Positions 44,333 through 52,787 are shown, counted from the stretch's first letter. The stretch: 55,920 nt of DNA from a bacterium (GCA_021794205.1 JAJYRH010000014.1:1-55920); one strand, 5' to 3'. Numbers and translations: made by a program. Notes: generated by a model from the letters alone, not told the origin.

Positions 44333-44780
44333 CCTCGCGTTCGACCTCGGCAAATCGCTCCGCAAGATCGTTGCCGGAGAGATCGTCGAGCGCCTGCTCG
44401 ATCGAAACGAAGACGGCTTCGTTCTCGCGCGCGATGTGCTCGCGCAGATAGGCGACGAAGGTGCGTAACTCGGCGAGCCCCGATTGCCCTCGCTCGCGCG
44501 CCCGAACGACGGCGCGCACGAGTCCGCGCCCCTCCTCGTGCTGTTCGTTCAACAGGAGTGCGAAGCCGTTCAACCACGGATGCGCCTCGGTCGCGCGGAA
44601 GAGCGCGCGCTCCTCTTTCCCATGATGGTTGGCGTCGATGAAAATGTGGACGAACGCCAGCAGCTCGTCGAGGTACTCGGGTGGAAGAACCTCCGACGCC
44701 GCGCTCCGCTGCTCGAAACGATCGAAGACTTCGAGAATGCGGCGGTGCTCGTCGCGAAGGATATCGAGCGCTCCGTTCAC
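44241..44780 (-). CDS. Hemerythrin HHE domain protein
   Basis: This 179-residue helical-bundle protein carries the diiron ligands His12 (DEHRRI), His52/53 with Glu56/57 (NHHGKEE), His81 (NEQHEEG) and His115 with Glu119/121 (REHIARENE). Such proteins bind O2 or NO, or store iron. The GTG start at 44780 overlaps the TGA of bzdQ (GTGA), so its translation depends on the reductase genes. As the last gene of the benzoyl-CoA operon it may scavenge O2 from the extremely O2-sensitive reductase or help its iron supply. The coupling is seen; the role is inferred. Confidence 0.9.
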   Translation of the reverse strand: MNGALDILRDEHRRILEVFDRFEQRSAASEVLPPEYLDELLAFVHIFIDANHHGKEERALFRATEAHPWLNGFALLLNEQHEEGRGLVRAVVRARERGQSGLAELRTFVAYLREHIARENEAVFVSIEQALDDLSGNDLAERFAEVEREVIERWKIAEPDEQHRPIADLRRWDALLVRV

Positions 44781-45568
44781 GCAGCGCTCTTCTCGATCCG
44801 TCGCTTCGAGAGTAGGGCCGCGCCGAGCGCGCCCGCCATCTCGGGCTGCGGCGCGCAGTTGATACGGACCTCCAACGCCTCTTGTAGCGCGCGGATCATT
44901 CCCGCTTGGTAGCCCATGCCGCCGACGAGCGTCACTTCCTCTTCGATGCCGATACGTTTGACGAGCAGTACCGCGCGCTCTGCCAGCGACTGGTGAACGC
45001 CGCGCAGGATGTTCTCGCGCGTCTCGCCACGACTGACGTGGTTGATAATCTCCGATTCCGCCAACACCGCGCAGACGCTCGAGATCGCGACCGGGTTCTC
45101 GCCATTCATCGAAAGGTCGCCGACCTCCGCGAGTTCGGTCTCCAGATACTTGGCGGCGCGCTCGACGAAACCGCCGGCCCCGGCGGCGCATTTCTCGTTC
45201 GATTTGAATTCGCGCACGCGCCCGCCCGGCGCGATCTTGACCGCACGCGAACTCTGCGCCCCGATATCGAGAACGCAGCGCGTGCCGGGGAAGAGCGCGG
45301 CCGCCCCGTACGCCGCCGCCGTAACTTCCGTGAGTTGGAGATCGCGTTCGGGGTAGCTCGAACGGCCGAAGCCCGTCGTCGCAATATAGTGGAGATCGCC
45401 GCGCCCCGCACCGATGCTCGCGAGCGCCTCGTCGACGGCGCGGTCGACGAGTTCGATCAACGGCGGGCGCGTGCGCGTGGTATGTGCGTGGAGTTGCTTC
45501 CCGTTACGATCGATGAGCACTACCTTCGTGCTGCGCGAGCCGAGATCGACGCCGGCAATGATATTCAT
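44777..45568 (-). CDS. bzdQ: Benzoyl-CoA reductase, ATPase subunit BzdQ/BcrD-like
   Basis: This 263-residue ASKHA ATPase belongs to the BadF/BadG/BcrA/BcrD family. It has the phosphate loop GVDLGSRSTKVV at the N-terminus. The cysteines that would hold the shared [4Fe-4S] cluster are Cys127 (NEKCAAGAGG) and Cys166 (SSVCAVLAES), the positions of Cys127/Cys166 in the 2-hydroxyglutaryl-CoA dehydratase activator. The GGQD motif of the second phosphate site reads GAQS, as expected for the BcrD/BzdQ type. With BzdP it forms the ATP-driven electron-injecting module. It starts 12 bp after bzdP with an AAAGGAG site. Confidence 0.9.
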   Translation of the reverse strand: MNIIAGVDLGSRSTKVVLIDRNGKQLHAHTTRTRPPLIELVDRAVDEALASIGAGRGDLHYIATTGFGRSSYPERDLQLTEVTAAAYGAAALFPGTRCVLDIGAQSSRAVKIAPGGRVREFKSNEKCAAGAGGFVERAAKYLETELAEVGDLSMNGENPVAISSVCAVLAESEIINHVSRGETRENILRGVHQSLAERAVLLVKRIGIEEEVTLVGGMGYQAGMIRALQEALEVRINCAPQPEMAGALGAALLSKRRIEKSAA

Positions 45569-45580
45569 CTGCGTTCTCCT

Positions 45581-46375
45581 TTACGAGACGGCGGCGGCCG
45601 AGAGTGCGTGTTCGAGTGCGAACACCGCAGCGCCGATCGCGCCCATATAGTGTGAATCGGGGCTCACGTTGAGCGGGGCTCCGAGTTTCTCTTCGAGCAT
45701 CTTCACCATGCCAACGTTGAGCGAGACGCCGCCGGTGAACGTATAGTTCGGCTTCAAGCCGACGCGCCGCACGAGCGCGATCGTTCGCGCGGCGATCGCG
45801 CTGTGAATGCCGCCGAGAATATCCTCGGTCTTCTTTCCCTGGGCGACGTACGACATGATATCGGATTCGACGAAAACCGTGCAGACGGTGGAGAGGCGCA
45901 CGGGGTTACGCGCTTGCAGCGAGATCGCGCCGATTTCGTCGAGCGAGAGCCCGAGCGTTTCGGCGGCGGTGGAGAGAAAGCGCCCCGTTCCCGCGGCGCA
46001 TTTATCGTTCATGACGAAATCGACGACCTCGCCATTCTGAACGCTGATACCCTTCGCATCCTGGCCGCCCATATCGATCACCGTTGCGGTATCGGGGAAG
46101 AGCATGCTCGCGCCCTTGGCGTGGCAGGTGATCTCGGTAATCTGCAGATCGCCGAACGAGACTTTGAAGCGGCCGTACCCGGTGCCCACGACGCAGAGCA
46201 CGTCCTCTCGCGCGATGCCGCCCGCGGCGAGCACCGCTTCGTAGCCGCGCTCGCCGGCGCGGGTGATGTTCGCTCCGGTATCGGTGAGCGCGCGCGCGAC
46301 GATCTGTTTGTTTTCGTCGATGATGATGCACTTGGTCTGCGTCGAACCGACGTCGATGCCCGCTGCATATTTCAT
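45581..46375 (-). CDS. bzdP: Benzoyl-CoA reductase, ATPase subunit BzdP/BcrA-like
   Basis: This 264-residue ASKHA ATPase is paralogous to the next gene. It has [11 protein letters not shown], the intact [10 protein letters not shown] second phosphate motif, and cluster ligands Cys126 ([10 protein letters not shown]) and Cys165 ([10 protein letters not shown]). Both ATPase subunits are of equal short length, as in the Azoarcus BzdP/BzdQ pair (about 30 kDa), unlike Thauera BcrA (about 49 kDa). ATP hydrolysis here drives electrons from ferredoxin onto BzdNO. The ATG overlaps the bzdO stop. Confidence 0.9.
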   Translation of the reverse strand: MKYAAGIDVGSTQTKCIIIDENKQIVARALTDTGANITRAGERGYEAVLAAGGIAREDVLCVVGTGYGRFKVSFGDLQITEITCHAKGASMLFPDTATVIDMGGQDAKGISVQNGEVVDFVMNDKCAAGTGRFLSTAAETLGLSLDEIGAISLQARNPVRLSTVCTVFVESDIMSYVAQGKKTEDILGGIHSAIAARTIALVRRVGLKPNYTFTGGVSLNVGMVKMLEEKLGAPLNVSPDSHYMGAIGAAVFALEHALSAAAVS

Positions 46376-47637
46376 GCCGTTACTCCTTCTCGTGTCGGGC
46401 GGTGGGCGATGGATTCGAAGAACGCGTCGATGCGGTTGCGCATCTGCGCCTCCGAGAAGTAGCGCGGATCTTCGAGATCGGACTCCACGAGCAACGTCGG
46501 TACGCCGCGCTTGGTGAAATACTCGCGCATATCGCCCTGCCCGGCGGAGAACAGGCGACAGCTCTTGACCGAATGGATGATGAGAGCGTTAGCGTTCCAC
46601 TCTTCGAGATAGCGTTCGATCTGTTCGTAGCGCTGCAAGAAGTTGCGGTTGGTGAGGTTCCACTCCAGAAGGTGGCGCGCGATCGATTCCAACGGATGGT
46701 CGGGATCGTGCGTGAAGCCGAACTCCCAGAGCCCGCCGACGGTGGAGTAGGTCGAGGCGACGGCGACGGCATCCCAGCGCGAGAACATATCGCGAAACGC
46801 TCGAAGGTGCGGCCATGGCGGGGGCCCCTCGATCACGTAGCGGAAGCGCTCCTTTTCCAGCGGCCCGACGCCTGCCTCGGCCTTCGCGAGCAGTTCGGCG
46901 TACGCGGTCTCGAAAAATTCGAGCCCCTGCGGCGTTCCGCGCAAGCAGTAGAGCGGCGCCATCATGGTGACGGAATCGAAGTAGGCGTCGTAGGGTGCCG
47001 GGGTGCGCTTGGTGAGGTGTTTGATCTTCGCCCAAAGGTCGCCGGTAAGCGACGACAGGCGTACCGCCTCGCGCAACTTCTCTTCGTCGAGTTTGCGCCC
47101 GGTAATTTCTTCGCAACGTCCGATGAGGTGGTGGAGCTGGCGCAGGACGTAGGCGATATCTTCCTTCGACGGTTTACCCGATGCCGTACGAATGAATGGA
47201 ATATCGAGCTGGAACGCCGACTGTCCGGTAAATTCGGCGAGGTGCCCGAACCAGTCGAGATAGACGTTGCAGCCGACGTAATTGCAGAGCAGGAGCGACG
47301 GCTCCGGGATCGTGGCGAAGGGTGTCTGCCGCCCGCCGAAATACATACCGATATCGGCTTTGACGTAGGCACAATTATCCGACGAGTAGCCCATAAATTC
47401 GGCAGACTGAATGAACGGCAGCGATTGTTTGCGCACCGCGAGTTGTAGCGCGTTGACCTCCGGAAAGACCGGAAGGATATCGAACGCGCGCAGCAGCTCG
47501 ACCGGATTCCCGCCGATCAGCAGATACGCAGCGGGGACGCCGCTGCCGTTCGCCGAGGCAGTGAGCGCCGCATAATACTCCGACATCAGCTCTTTTTGCA
47601 GATGGTGAAGTTTTCCCTGATAGTGGGTCTCGGTCAT
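46372..47637 (-). CDS. bzdO: Benzoyl-CoA reductase subunit BzdO/BcrB-like
   Basis: This 421-residue protein is of the HgdB/BcrB/BcrC superfamily. Together with BzdN it binds benzoyl-CoA and the second [4Fe-4S] cluster(s). Visible features are [18 protein letters not shown] near residue 40 and cysteines in SSDNCAYV (Cys89) and [14 protein letters not shown] (Cys118, Cys123), plus [10 protein letters not shown] and GDMREYF in the C-terminal lobe. The start at 47637 has an AGGAG site 9 nt upstream; the longer frame to 47712 is not used. It lies 11 bp after bzdN. Confidence 0.9.
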   Translation of the reverse strand: MTETHYQGKLHHLQKELMSEYYAALTASANGSGVPAAYLLIGGNPVELLRAFDILPVFPEVNALQLAVRKQSLPFIQSAEFMGYSSDNCAYVKADIGMYFGGRQTPFATIPEPSLLLCNYVGCNVYLDWFGHLAEFTGQSAFQLDIPFIRTASGKPSKEDIAYVLRQLHHLIGRCEEITGRKLDEEKLREAVRLSSLTGDLWAKIKHLTKRTPAPYDAYFDSVTMMAPLYCLRGTPQGLEFFETAYAELLAKAEAGVGPLEKERFRYVIEGPPPWPHLRAFRDMFSRWDAVAVASTYSTVGGLWEFGFTHDPDHPLESIARHLLEWNLTNRNFLQRYEQIERYLEEWNANALIIHSVKSCRLFSAGQGDMREYFTKRGVPTLLVESDLEDPRYFSEAQMRNRIDAFFESIAHRPTREGVTA

Positions 47638-47648
47638 CGCACGTACTC

Positions 47649-48827
47649 CTAATCGAAAAGAAGGGACTCGACGAACGTTTCGATCTCGCCTTTGATCCGA
47701 TCGAACATCCACATTTTTTCTTCAAACTCTAAGAAGAGATGCGGGATGCCGGCTTCTTGCAACGCCTTGCGGTAGGTCGGATAAGCAAAGAGGGATGGTT
47801 CGCAAAATTTCGCGCAGAGCACGATGACGGCATCGGCTCGGTGCGAGCGGGCGCGCTCGACGAGTAAACGAGCGGGCGAGACGCGCATGTCGTGCTTCAC
47901 CGGCGACGGCAAGGAGGCGTCGAGATAGGCTTCGGCGAGCGCGAACAGCGGGTCGTCGGTGTTTTCGGGGACGTCACCGGTGAACCACCGACGACCGATG
48001 AGAAAATCGTCGTCGACGAGATAGCAGCCCGCATCTTCGATCGCCGCGATTAAATCGAGCGGCGGTTGTTCGCAGAACGAACCGGTGAGAACGACGCGAA
48101 TGCGGTCGCGCTCCCGTCCTTCGCGCGTCGTGGCGGCATGCAGCGCGTCGGCGAGTAACTCGGCATGCTCTTCGGGAGGGAGGAGGTGGCCGACGCGGAC
48201 GAGCGGATAGAGCTCGCGCGTGCGGAGCAGGTGCGGAGAATCGCGTCGCAGCGCGTAGAGGCGCCGGATCGTATCGCGAACGCGATTGTATATGTGAATC
48301 GCGGCGCGGAGATCCTCGGTCGTCATGCTCCGTCCGCTCAGCTCGGCGGCGAAGAGGGCCACGCGCTCGTACTCGTCGCGAAGATATCGCGGCGCCTCTT
48401 CGGCCTCAAAATTTTGCGGGAAGTGGATGTATTCGACCGGGGTGTTGGGGAAGTTCCGGGAGTAAACGCTCGCGAGGTTGCGGGCGGGGTCGCAGATGGA
48501 ATGAAAGACGACGCCGTCGAGATCGTCGAGGAGCCCGGTCATCCCTTGCTCGAGCGTGCTTTTGATGATGGAACAGATAAACGATTGAAAGCGGGAGTCG
48601 GCGTGCGCGATCTCCATGCGGTTGCCGCCGCCCGCGAGCCCGACCGGTAAGACGCCCGAGGCGTAAAAAACCTCGGCGGGAGTATAGACCGGGAAGCACC
48701 CGATTGCGGCGCGATTCGGTGCGGCGTTTTTCCACGCGACGGCGGGTGCGAAACCGGGTTCTTCGATGAGGCGATCGCAACGATCGACGATCGCTTCGAT
48801 GCTTTGGGGCAGGGTTTGCGTGCTCAT
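47649..48827 (-). CDS. bzdN: Benzoyl-CoA reductase subunit BzdN/BcrC-like
   Basis: This 392-residue HgdB-like subunit is the usual BzdN/BcrC length. The first lobe has AIGCFPVYTPAEVFYASG (Cys44), and FHSICDPARNLASV carries Cys112. The second lobe has TGSFCEQPPLDL and VLCAKFCEPSLFAYP (Cys338, Cys342), where substrate and cluster contacts lie. The N-O-P-Q order matches Azoarcus. Alternatives in the superfamily are 2-hydroxyacyl-CoA dehydratases. The adjoining ring-cleavage genes make benzoyl-CoA reductase the better call. Confidence 0.9.
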   Translation of the reverse strand: MSTQTLPQSIEAIVDRCDRLIEEPGFAPAVAWKNAAPNRAAIGCFPVYTPAEVFYASGVLPVGLAGGGNRMEIAHADSRFQSFICSIIKSTLEQGMTGLLDDLDGVVFHSICDPARNLASVYSRNFPNTPVEYIHFPQNFEAEEAPRYLRDEYERVALFAAELSGRSMTTEDLRAAIHIYNRVRDTIRRLYALRRDSPHLLRTRELYPLVRVGHLLPPEEHAELLADALHAATTREGRERDRIRVVLTGSFCEQPPLDLIAAIEDAGCYLVDDDFLIGRRWFTGDVPENTDDPLFALAEAYLDASLPSPVKHDMRVSPARLLVERARSHRADAVIVLCAKFCEPSLFAYPTYRKALQEAGIPHLFLEFEEKMWMFDRIKGEIETFVESLLFD

Positions 48828-48839
48828 AGCGCTTCCTTC

Positions 48840-49868
48840 CTATTGCGAGGGAACGACGATCGTACGCAAGCCGATGCCGGCGCGTAAAAAGTCGAGGCCG
48901 CGATTGATATCTTGAAGCGAAACGCGTTCGCTCACCAATTCCGTGATGCGAATGCGCCCGCGCCGCGCGAGTTCGATGATGCGCGGATAATCGACGGGGC
49001 GGCAGCCGAGCGAGCCGCGGATCTCCAATTCGGTAAACATCACTTTGCCCGCCGGAATCTCCGCCGGCTCCGAGCAAAAGCCGACGACAACGATGCGCCC
49101 GCCGCGACGAACGCTCTCGATTGCGGTGCGAACCGTCTTCGGATTGCCGATCGCTTCGAAGGCGATGTCGGCGCCGCCGTCGGTCGCGCGGCGCACCGCG
49201 CGCGCGACGTCGGGGGCGCTGCTTGCGTCGATGACGTGAGCGGCGCCGAATTGCAGCGCGAATTCCAAGCGCTCGGGCTTCATATCGACCGCCCACACCT
49301 CGGCGCCCGCGGCGACGGCGATTTGAATGACGTTGATGCCGACCCCGCCGCAGCCGAAGACGACGACGCGATCTCCGGGGCGGACTTCGCCGCGATTGAC
49401 GACGGCGTGATAGGGCGTCGAAACGGCGTCGGCGATGAGACAGGCTTCGACGAGCGGTAGCTCCGGCGGGAGCGAGAGGACGTCTTTCGCCGGGACTTTG
49501 AGAAATTCGGCGTAGGCGCCGTCGATGTGGTTGCCGAGCATGACGCCGTTCGCACAGATGTTCTCGCGCCCGCGTCGGCATGCTTCGCATCGGCCGCACG
49601 AGAGGACGGCGGGAACGAGGACGCGATCGCCGACGTGCCGATCGGCGACGCCGTCTCCGACGGCGAAGACCGTTCCGGAGGCTTCGTGGCCGAGAATCAG
49701 CGGCGGCGGCGCGAAGGTCGGTACGCCGTGATCGATATAGTGCAGATCGGTATGGCAGAGCCCGCACGCCGCAACTTTAATGACGATTTCGCCGTGTTCG
49801 GGTACCGGGATCGGGCGCTCTTGGATTTCGAGCGGCCGATTCGGCCCGATGAAGACCGCGGCTTTCAT
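48840..49868 (-). CDS. had: 6-hydroxycyclohex-1-ene-1-carbonyl-CoA dehydrogenase (Had/BzdX)
   Basis: This 342-residue zinc alcohol dehydrogenase family member has the catalytic zinc site at Cys38 (CGLCHTD) with GHEASG (His61, Glu62). The structural zinc site is Cys91, Cys94, Cys97 and Cys105 (CGRCEACRRGRENIC). The Rossmann motif FGCGGVGINV is near residue 170. In benzoyl-CoA degradation Had oxidises the 6-hydroxy group to the 6-oxo compound with NAD. The assignment rests on gene order (Dch-Oah-Had-BcrCB); the sequence alone would only say zinc alcohol dehydrogenase. The ATG overlaps the preceding stop. Confidence 0.85.
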   Translation of the reverse strand: MKAAVFIGPNRPLEIQERPIPVPEHGEIVIKVAACGLCHTDLHYIDHGVPTFAPPPLILGHEASGTVFAVGDGVADRHVGDRVLVPAVLSCGRCEACRRGRENICANGVMLGNHIDGAYAEFLKVPAKDVLSLPPELPLVEACLIADAVSTPYHAVVNRGEVRPGDRVVVFGCGGVGINVIQIAVAAGAEVWAVDMKPERLEFALQFGAAHVIDASSAPDVARAVRRATDGGADIAFEAIGNPKTVRTAIESVRRGGRIVVVGFCSEPAEIPAGKVMFTELEIRGSLGCRPVDYPRIIELARRGRIRITELVSERVSLQDINRGLDFLRAGIGLRTIVVPSQ

Positions 49869-50695
49869 CGGCGAGCGCGCCGGATGCCGGCGTAATCGGG
49901 TTCGCGTTTTTCGACGAACGCGCGCATGCCTTCGGCGGTTTCGGCGCCGGCGAAATGCGAGGCGAGCCATTCGCGCGCGTGACCGATCGTCGCGTACCAG
50001 GATTGGTCTTTCCAATAATTCACCTGGCATTGCGTGTAACTCAAGCATTGCGGGAATTTATCGAGCAGCTTGTTGCAGAGGTCACGCACCACGTCGTCGA
50101 GTTGGTCGTAGGGTGCGACGCGATTGACGAGCCCCCAATCGAGCGCCTGCGCGGCGGTGATCGGCTCGCAGAGGAAGAGCATCTCGCGCGCGCGGCGATC
50201 GCCGACGATGATCGGCAGCCATTGCGTGCCGCCGCCGGCGGCGACGCTGCCGACCCGCGTGCCGACCTGACGGATCCTCGCGTGATCTGCCGCGACGGCG
50301 AGATCGCAAGCCATATTCATTTCGTTTCCGCCGCCGACCGCCATGCCGTTAATGCGCGCGATCGTCGGTTTGCCCATGTTGCGAATGGAATCGAGGCAAT
50401 CTTGGAAGAGCACCATGTACTTCCAAAATTGTTCTGGATGCTCGACGTATCGTTCCGCGTACTCTTTCACATCGCCGCCGGTACAAAATGCTTTGCGGCC
50501 CGCGCCGGTGAGCACCACCACGCCGACTTCATCGTCCCACATCGCACGACGGAGCGCGTCGTGAAGGCGCCCGAGCGTCTCGGTCGTGTAGGCGTTATAT
50601 GCATGCGGGCGATTGAAGGTGATCGTCGCCACGCGGTCGTCGACGGAATAGAGAACGTCTTCTTGCGCGGTGCTCGTTTCGGTAGTCGCGGTCAT
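49865..50695 (-). CDS. oah: Crotonase-fold ring hydrolase, Oah/BamA-like (short form)
   Basis: This 276-residue protein has crotonase oxyanion blocks KAFCTGGDVKEYAERY and GMAVGGGNEMNMACDL. The C-T-G-G-D/N-x-K-E-Y-A-E run is the mark of 6-oxocyclohex-1-ene-1-carbonyl-CoA hydrolases (Oah, BamA), as is the QVGTRVGS-AAGGGTQWLP region. It is about 100 residues shorter than Thauera Oah or Geobacter BamA (about 375-380), mainly at the C-terminus. BadI-like 2-ketocyclohexanecarboxyl-CoA hydrolase (about 260 aa) is the alternative. Its position between dch and had favours ring hydrolysis. Confidence 0.75.
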   Translation of the reverse strand: MTATTETSTAQEDVLYSVDDRVATITFNRPHAYNAYTTETLGRLHDALRRAMWDDEVGVVVLTGAGRKAFCTGGDVKEYAERYVEHPEQFWKYMVLFQDCLDSIRNMGKPTIARINGMAVGGGNEMNMACDLAVAADHARIRQVGTRVGSVAAGGGTQWLPIIVGDRRAREMLFLCEPITAAQALDWGLVNRVAPYDQLDDVVRDLCNKLLDKFPQCLSYTQCQVNYWKDQSWYATIGHAREWLASHFAGAETAEGMRAFVEKREPDYAGIRRARR

Positions 50696-51462
50696 CGATA
50701 GTCATCTCCTGTGGGAAGGGTGTGCGCCCAAACGGGAGAGCGCTTTTCAAGGAATGCCGCTATGCCTTCGGCCCCGTCGCGGCTGGGTAAAAGGTCGTCG
50801 CGATACGCGCGCATCGCAAGCGATAGATCGTCGAGCCGAATCGCGCGCTTGCAAGCGCGCAGAGCGACCGCCGAATAGCTTAGGAGCCGTTCGCAGAGCG
50901 CTTCGGTCGCGGTTGAGAGTTCCTCGGGAGCGACGACCTCGCTCACCAAGCCCCACGCCAGCGCGCTTTGCGCGTCGATTTTCCGCCCGGTGAGGATCGC
51001 GTTGAAGGCGCGCTGCGTTCCAATCGCGCGCGGCAGCAACGCGCAGGCGATCGGCGGAAGTGCTGCGAGCTGTACCTCGGGGAGCGAGAAGAACGCGCGC
51101 GTCGAGCACAGCGCGATATCGGCGAGCAAGAGCAACTCGAAGCCGCCGCCCATCGCGGGTGCGTTCGCGGCGCAGACGATCGCCGGTGAGGCGGAGAGAA
51201 ATGCGCTCGCCATCTCTTCGAACGCCGCCAACATCTCCGGCGCCTTCTCGGGCACGTGATCGCCGACTTCGACTCCCGCGCAGAACGCGCGTTCGCCGGC
51301 GGCTTCGATAGTGACGACGGAGCAGCTCTCGTTCTCGCGGATCGCTGCGGTGAGCGCACGAATATCGGCGATGCCGAGCACGTTGAGCGCCCCGGCCTGC
51401 AGCGTGATGCGGGCGCGGCGCCCTTCTCGCACCGATGCGATGCGCGCGTTCATCGCGTTCAT
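50692..51462 (-). CDS. dch: Cyclohexa-1,5-diene-1-carbonyl-CoA hydratase (Dch)
   Basis: This 256-residue crotonase-fold enzyme has AFCAGVEVGDHVPEKAPEML, the signature of Dch. The family has a V-x-V-x-D-H-x-P-E-K stretch here, distinct from ordinary enoyl-CoA hydratases. The second oxyanion block is NAPAMGGGFELLLLAD. Dch adds water to the dienoyl-CoA produced by benzoyl-CoA reductase. Its ATG overlaps the TGA of the TetR gene and its TGA overlaps the ATG of the Oah-like gene. No proton-relay Glu pair is visible, which agrees with Dch. Confidence 0.88.
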   Translation of the reverse strand: MNAMNARIASVREGRRARITLQAGALNVLGIADIRALTAAIRENESCSVVTIEAAGERAFCAGVEVGDHVPEKAPEMLAAFEEMASAFLSASPAIVCAANAPAMGGGFELLLLADIALCSTRAFFSLPEVQLAALPPIACALLPRAIGTQRAFNAILTGRKIDAQSALAWGLVSEVVAPEELSTATEALCERLLSYSAVALRACKRAIRLDDLSLAMRAYRDDLLPSRDGAEGIAAFLEKRSPVWAHTLPTGDDYR

Positions 51463-52049
51463 AAGGATGCCTGCGCGACGAGCGCGCCGCTGCGAAAGCC
51501 GTGCAAAAAGAGCTCGGTGAGCCGCTCGGCGGCGGCGTCGACATCGCCGTCGGCATCTTCGCGATACCAGGTTGGCGCCCAATTCAACATGCCGAAGAGC
51601 GCGCCGGCCGCCATGCGTGCGTTCTCTTCCGCGTGCGGAGCGAGGGCGGTGAGGAGATCGACGAGCGACTGAAAGTAGCGCCGTCGGCGCGCCCGCGTGC
51701 TGCCGTTTGCGTCGCGGTCGAGCGCCTGGAGATCGTGCAATAAGACGCGGTACGAACGATTGTTCGTTAAGAGATAGCGCAGGTGGCCGCGGACGAAGGC
51801 GGCGAGCCGCTCGTTCGGATCGGAGAGCCGGGCGCTCTCGGCTGTTCCCGCTTCGAGCCGATCGAAGATGCGCTCGCAGACGAACGAGAGCGCTTGTTGC
51901 TTGCTCGGGAGGTAGTAGTAGAGACCGGCGACGCTGATACAGGCGGCGCGAGCGATATCGCGCATGCTGGTTGCGTGGAAGCCTTGCTGCGCGAAGAGCG
52001 CCTCGGCGCTGTCGAGAATATCTTCGTACCGTTGGTCGTAGGCCTGCAC
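51459..52049 (-). CDS. TetR/AcrR family regulator of the benzoyl-CoA operon
   Basis: This 196-residue regulator has an N-terminal TetR helix-turn-helix at residues about 10-56 (ALFAQQGFHATSMRDIA, AGLYYYLPSKQQALS) and a ligand-binding domain after it. It is the first gene of the coupled operon, so it would autoregulate. An inverted repeat at 52090-52112, 41 bp upstream of its start, is the likely operator. Benzoyl-CoA or a CoA-ester intermediate is a plausible inducer, as for BzdR in function though not in family (BzdR is an HTH-XRE/shikimate-kinase fusion). The acyl-CoA ligand is inference. Confidence 0.9.
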   Translation of the reverse strand: MQAYDQRYEDILDSAEALFAQQGFHATSMRDIARAACISVAGLYYYLPSKQQALSFVCERIFDRLEAGTAESARLSDPNERLAAFVRGHLRYLLTNNRSYRVLLHDLQALDRDANGSTRARRRRYFQSLVDLLTALAPHAEENARMAAGALFGMLNWAPTWYREDADGDVDAAAERLTELFLHGFRSGALVAQASL

Positions 52050-52089
52050 CCGTTCCGCCCTCCTTTCGAGATCGACTCGTTCTATCGAA

Positions 52090-52112
52090 CGTTCATTCGA
52101 TTCGAATGTACG
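52090..52112. promoter_or_regulatory. Palindromic operator candidate upstream of tetR
   Basis: The 15-bp core CATTCG-ATT-CGAATG (52094-52108) is a perfect inverted repeat. It extends to 23 bp (CGTtCATTCG-N3-CGAATGtACG) with one mismatch on each side. It lies in the 105-bp gap between the LuxR stop and the TetR start, the right place for autoregulation of the operon. TetR sites in acyl-CoA-responsive systems have a similar TGAATG/CATTCA character. Confidence 0.7.
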
Positions 52113-52154
52113 GGAACGGCGCTCTGGGAACCAGAGACGAGAATACCGATTTTT

Positions 52155-52787
52155 CTAGGTCAAATGAATCAGGCCACGCTGCAAAGCGAGGACGACCGCT
52201 TCGGCGCGCGAGTGGGCGCCGAGCTTCTGCAGCAGATTGCCGATATGGTTGCGGGCGGTCGCCGGGGCGAGCTGTAGTTCCTCGGCGATCTGGGTGGTGC
52301 GGAACCCCTGTGCGAGCAGGCGCAGGACGTCGCGCTCGCGCCCGGTCAGGGGGATCGCCGGCATGGAGGGTGGCGGCGGGCTCGGCTGGCGATCGCGCTG
52401 CATGCCCGAAGCGATTCGCTTGAGATGGCGCGCGGCGACGCTCTCGCAGAGCAGGTGCAGGGCGACGGGGCGGCCACGCTCGTCGGGGACGACGCAGGTC
52501 ACCGCGTCGAGCCAGAGATCGCTGCCGTCGGGGTGTGGGATGACGATTTCGAAACGGCGAGGCGCCCGAAATTGCGCGCAGCTTTTCTGTACCGCGCAGC
52601 CGGGCATGCAGAGGTGCGAACCCGAGGGGTTCCGCCCGGCGAGGACCACGTGGCAGGGGCGCCCGAGCACCTCCGCCTCGGTGCGGCCGAGAAGCGCTGC
52701 GGCGGCGCTATTCCAAAGAACGATCGTTCCGTTTTCGTCGATGCCGACGAGCGCATCGGCGCTCTGTCCCAGATGTAGCGACGACAT
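52155..52787 (-). CDS. PAS-LuxR transcription regulator with Cys cluster
   Basis: This 210-residue protein has a PAS domain (residues 8-115: DALVGIDENGTIVLWNSAAA, HVVLAGRN) and a LuxR-type helix-turn-helix at 147-208 (TGRERDVLRLLAQG, ATARNHIGNLLQKL). The PAS core has clustered cysteines at 45, 60, 64 and 70, with Cys98 and Cys114 further on. Such a cluster may bind metal or a redox cofactor. The region between the domains is Pro-rich. It starts directly at the stop of the chemoreceptor gene and ends 105 bp before tetR. A redox or O2 role for this oxygen-sensitive pathway is inference. Confidence 0.88.
   Translation of the reverse strand: MSSLHLGQSADALVGIDENGTIVLWNSAAAALLGRTEAEVLGRPCHVVLAGRNPSGSHLCMPGCAVQKSCAQFRAPRRFEIVIPHPDGSDLWLDAVTCVVPDERGRPVALHLLCESVAARHLKRIASGMQRDRQPSPPPPSMPAIPLTGRERDVLRLLAQGFRTTQIAEELQLAPATARNHIGNLLQKLGAHSRAEAVVLALQRGLIHLT

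Noticed and set aside
44777-48827. 2-hydroxyacyl-CoA dehydratase (HgdABC-like) instead of benzoyl-CoA reductase
   Set aside because: Two ATPase subunits are present rather than one activator, and Dch, Oah-like and Had genes lie in the same operon.
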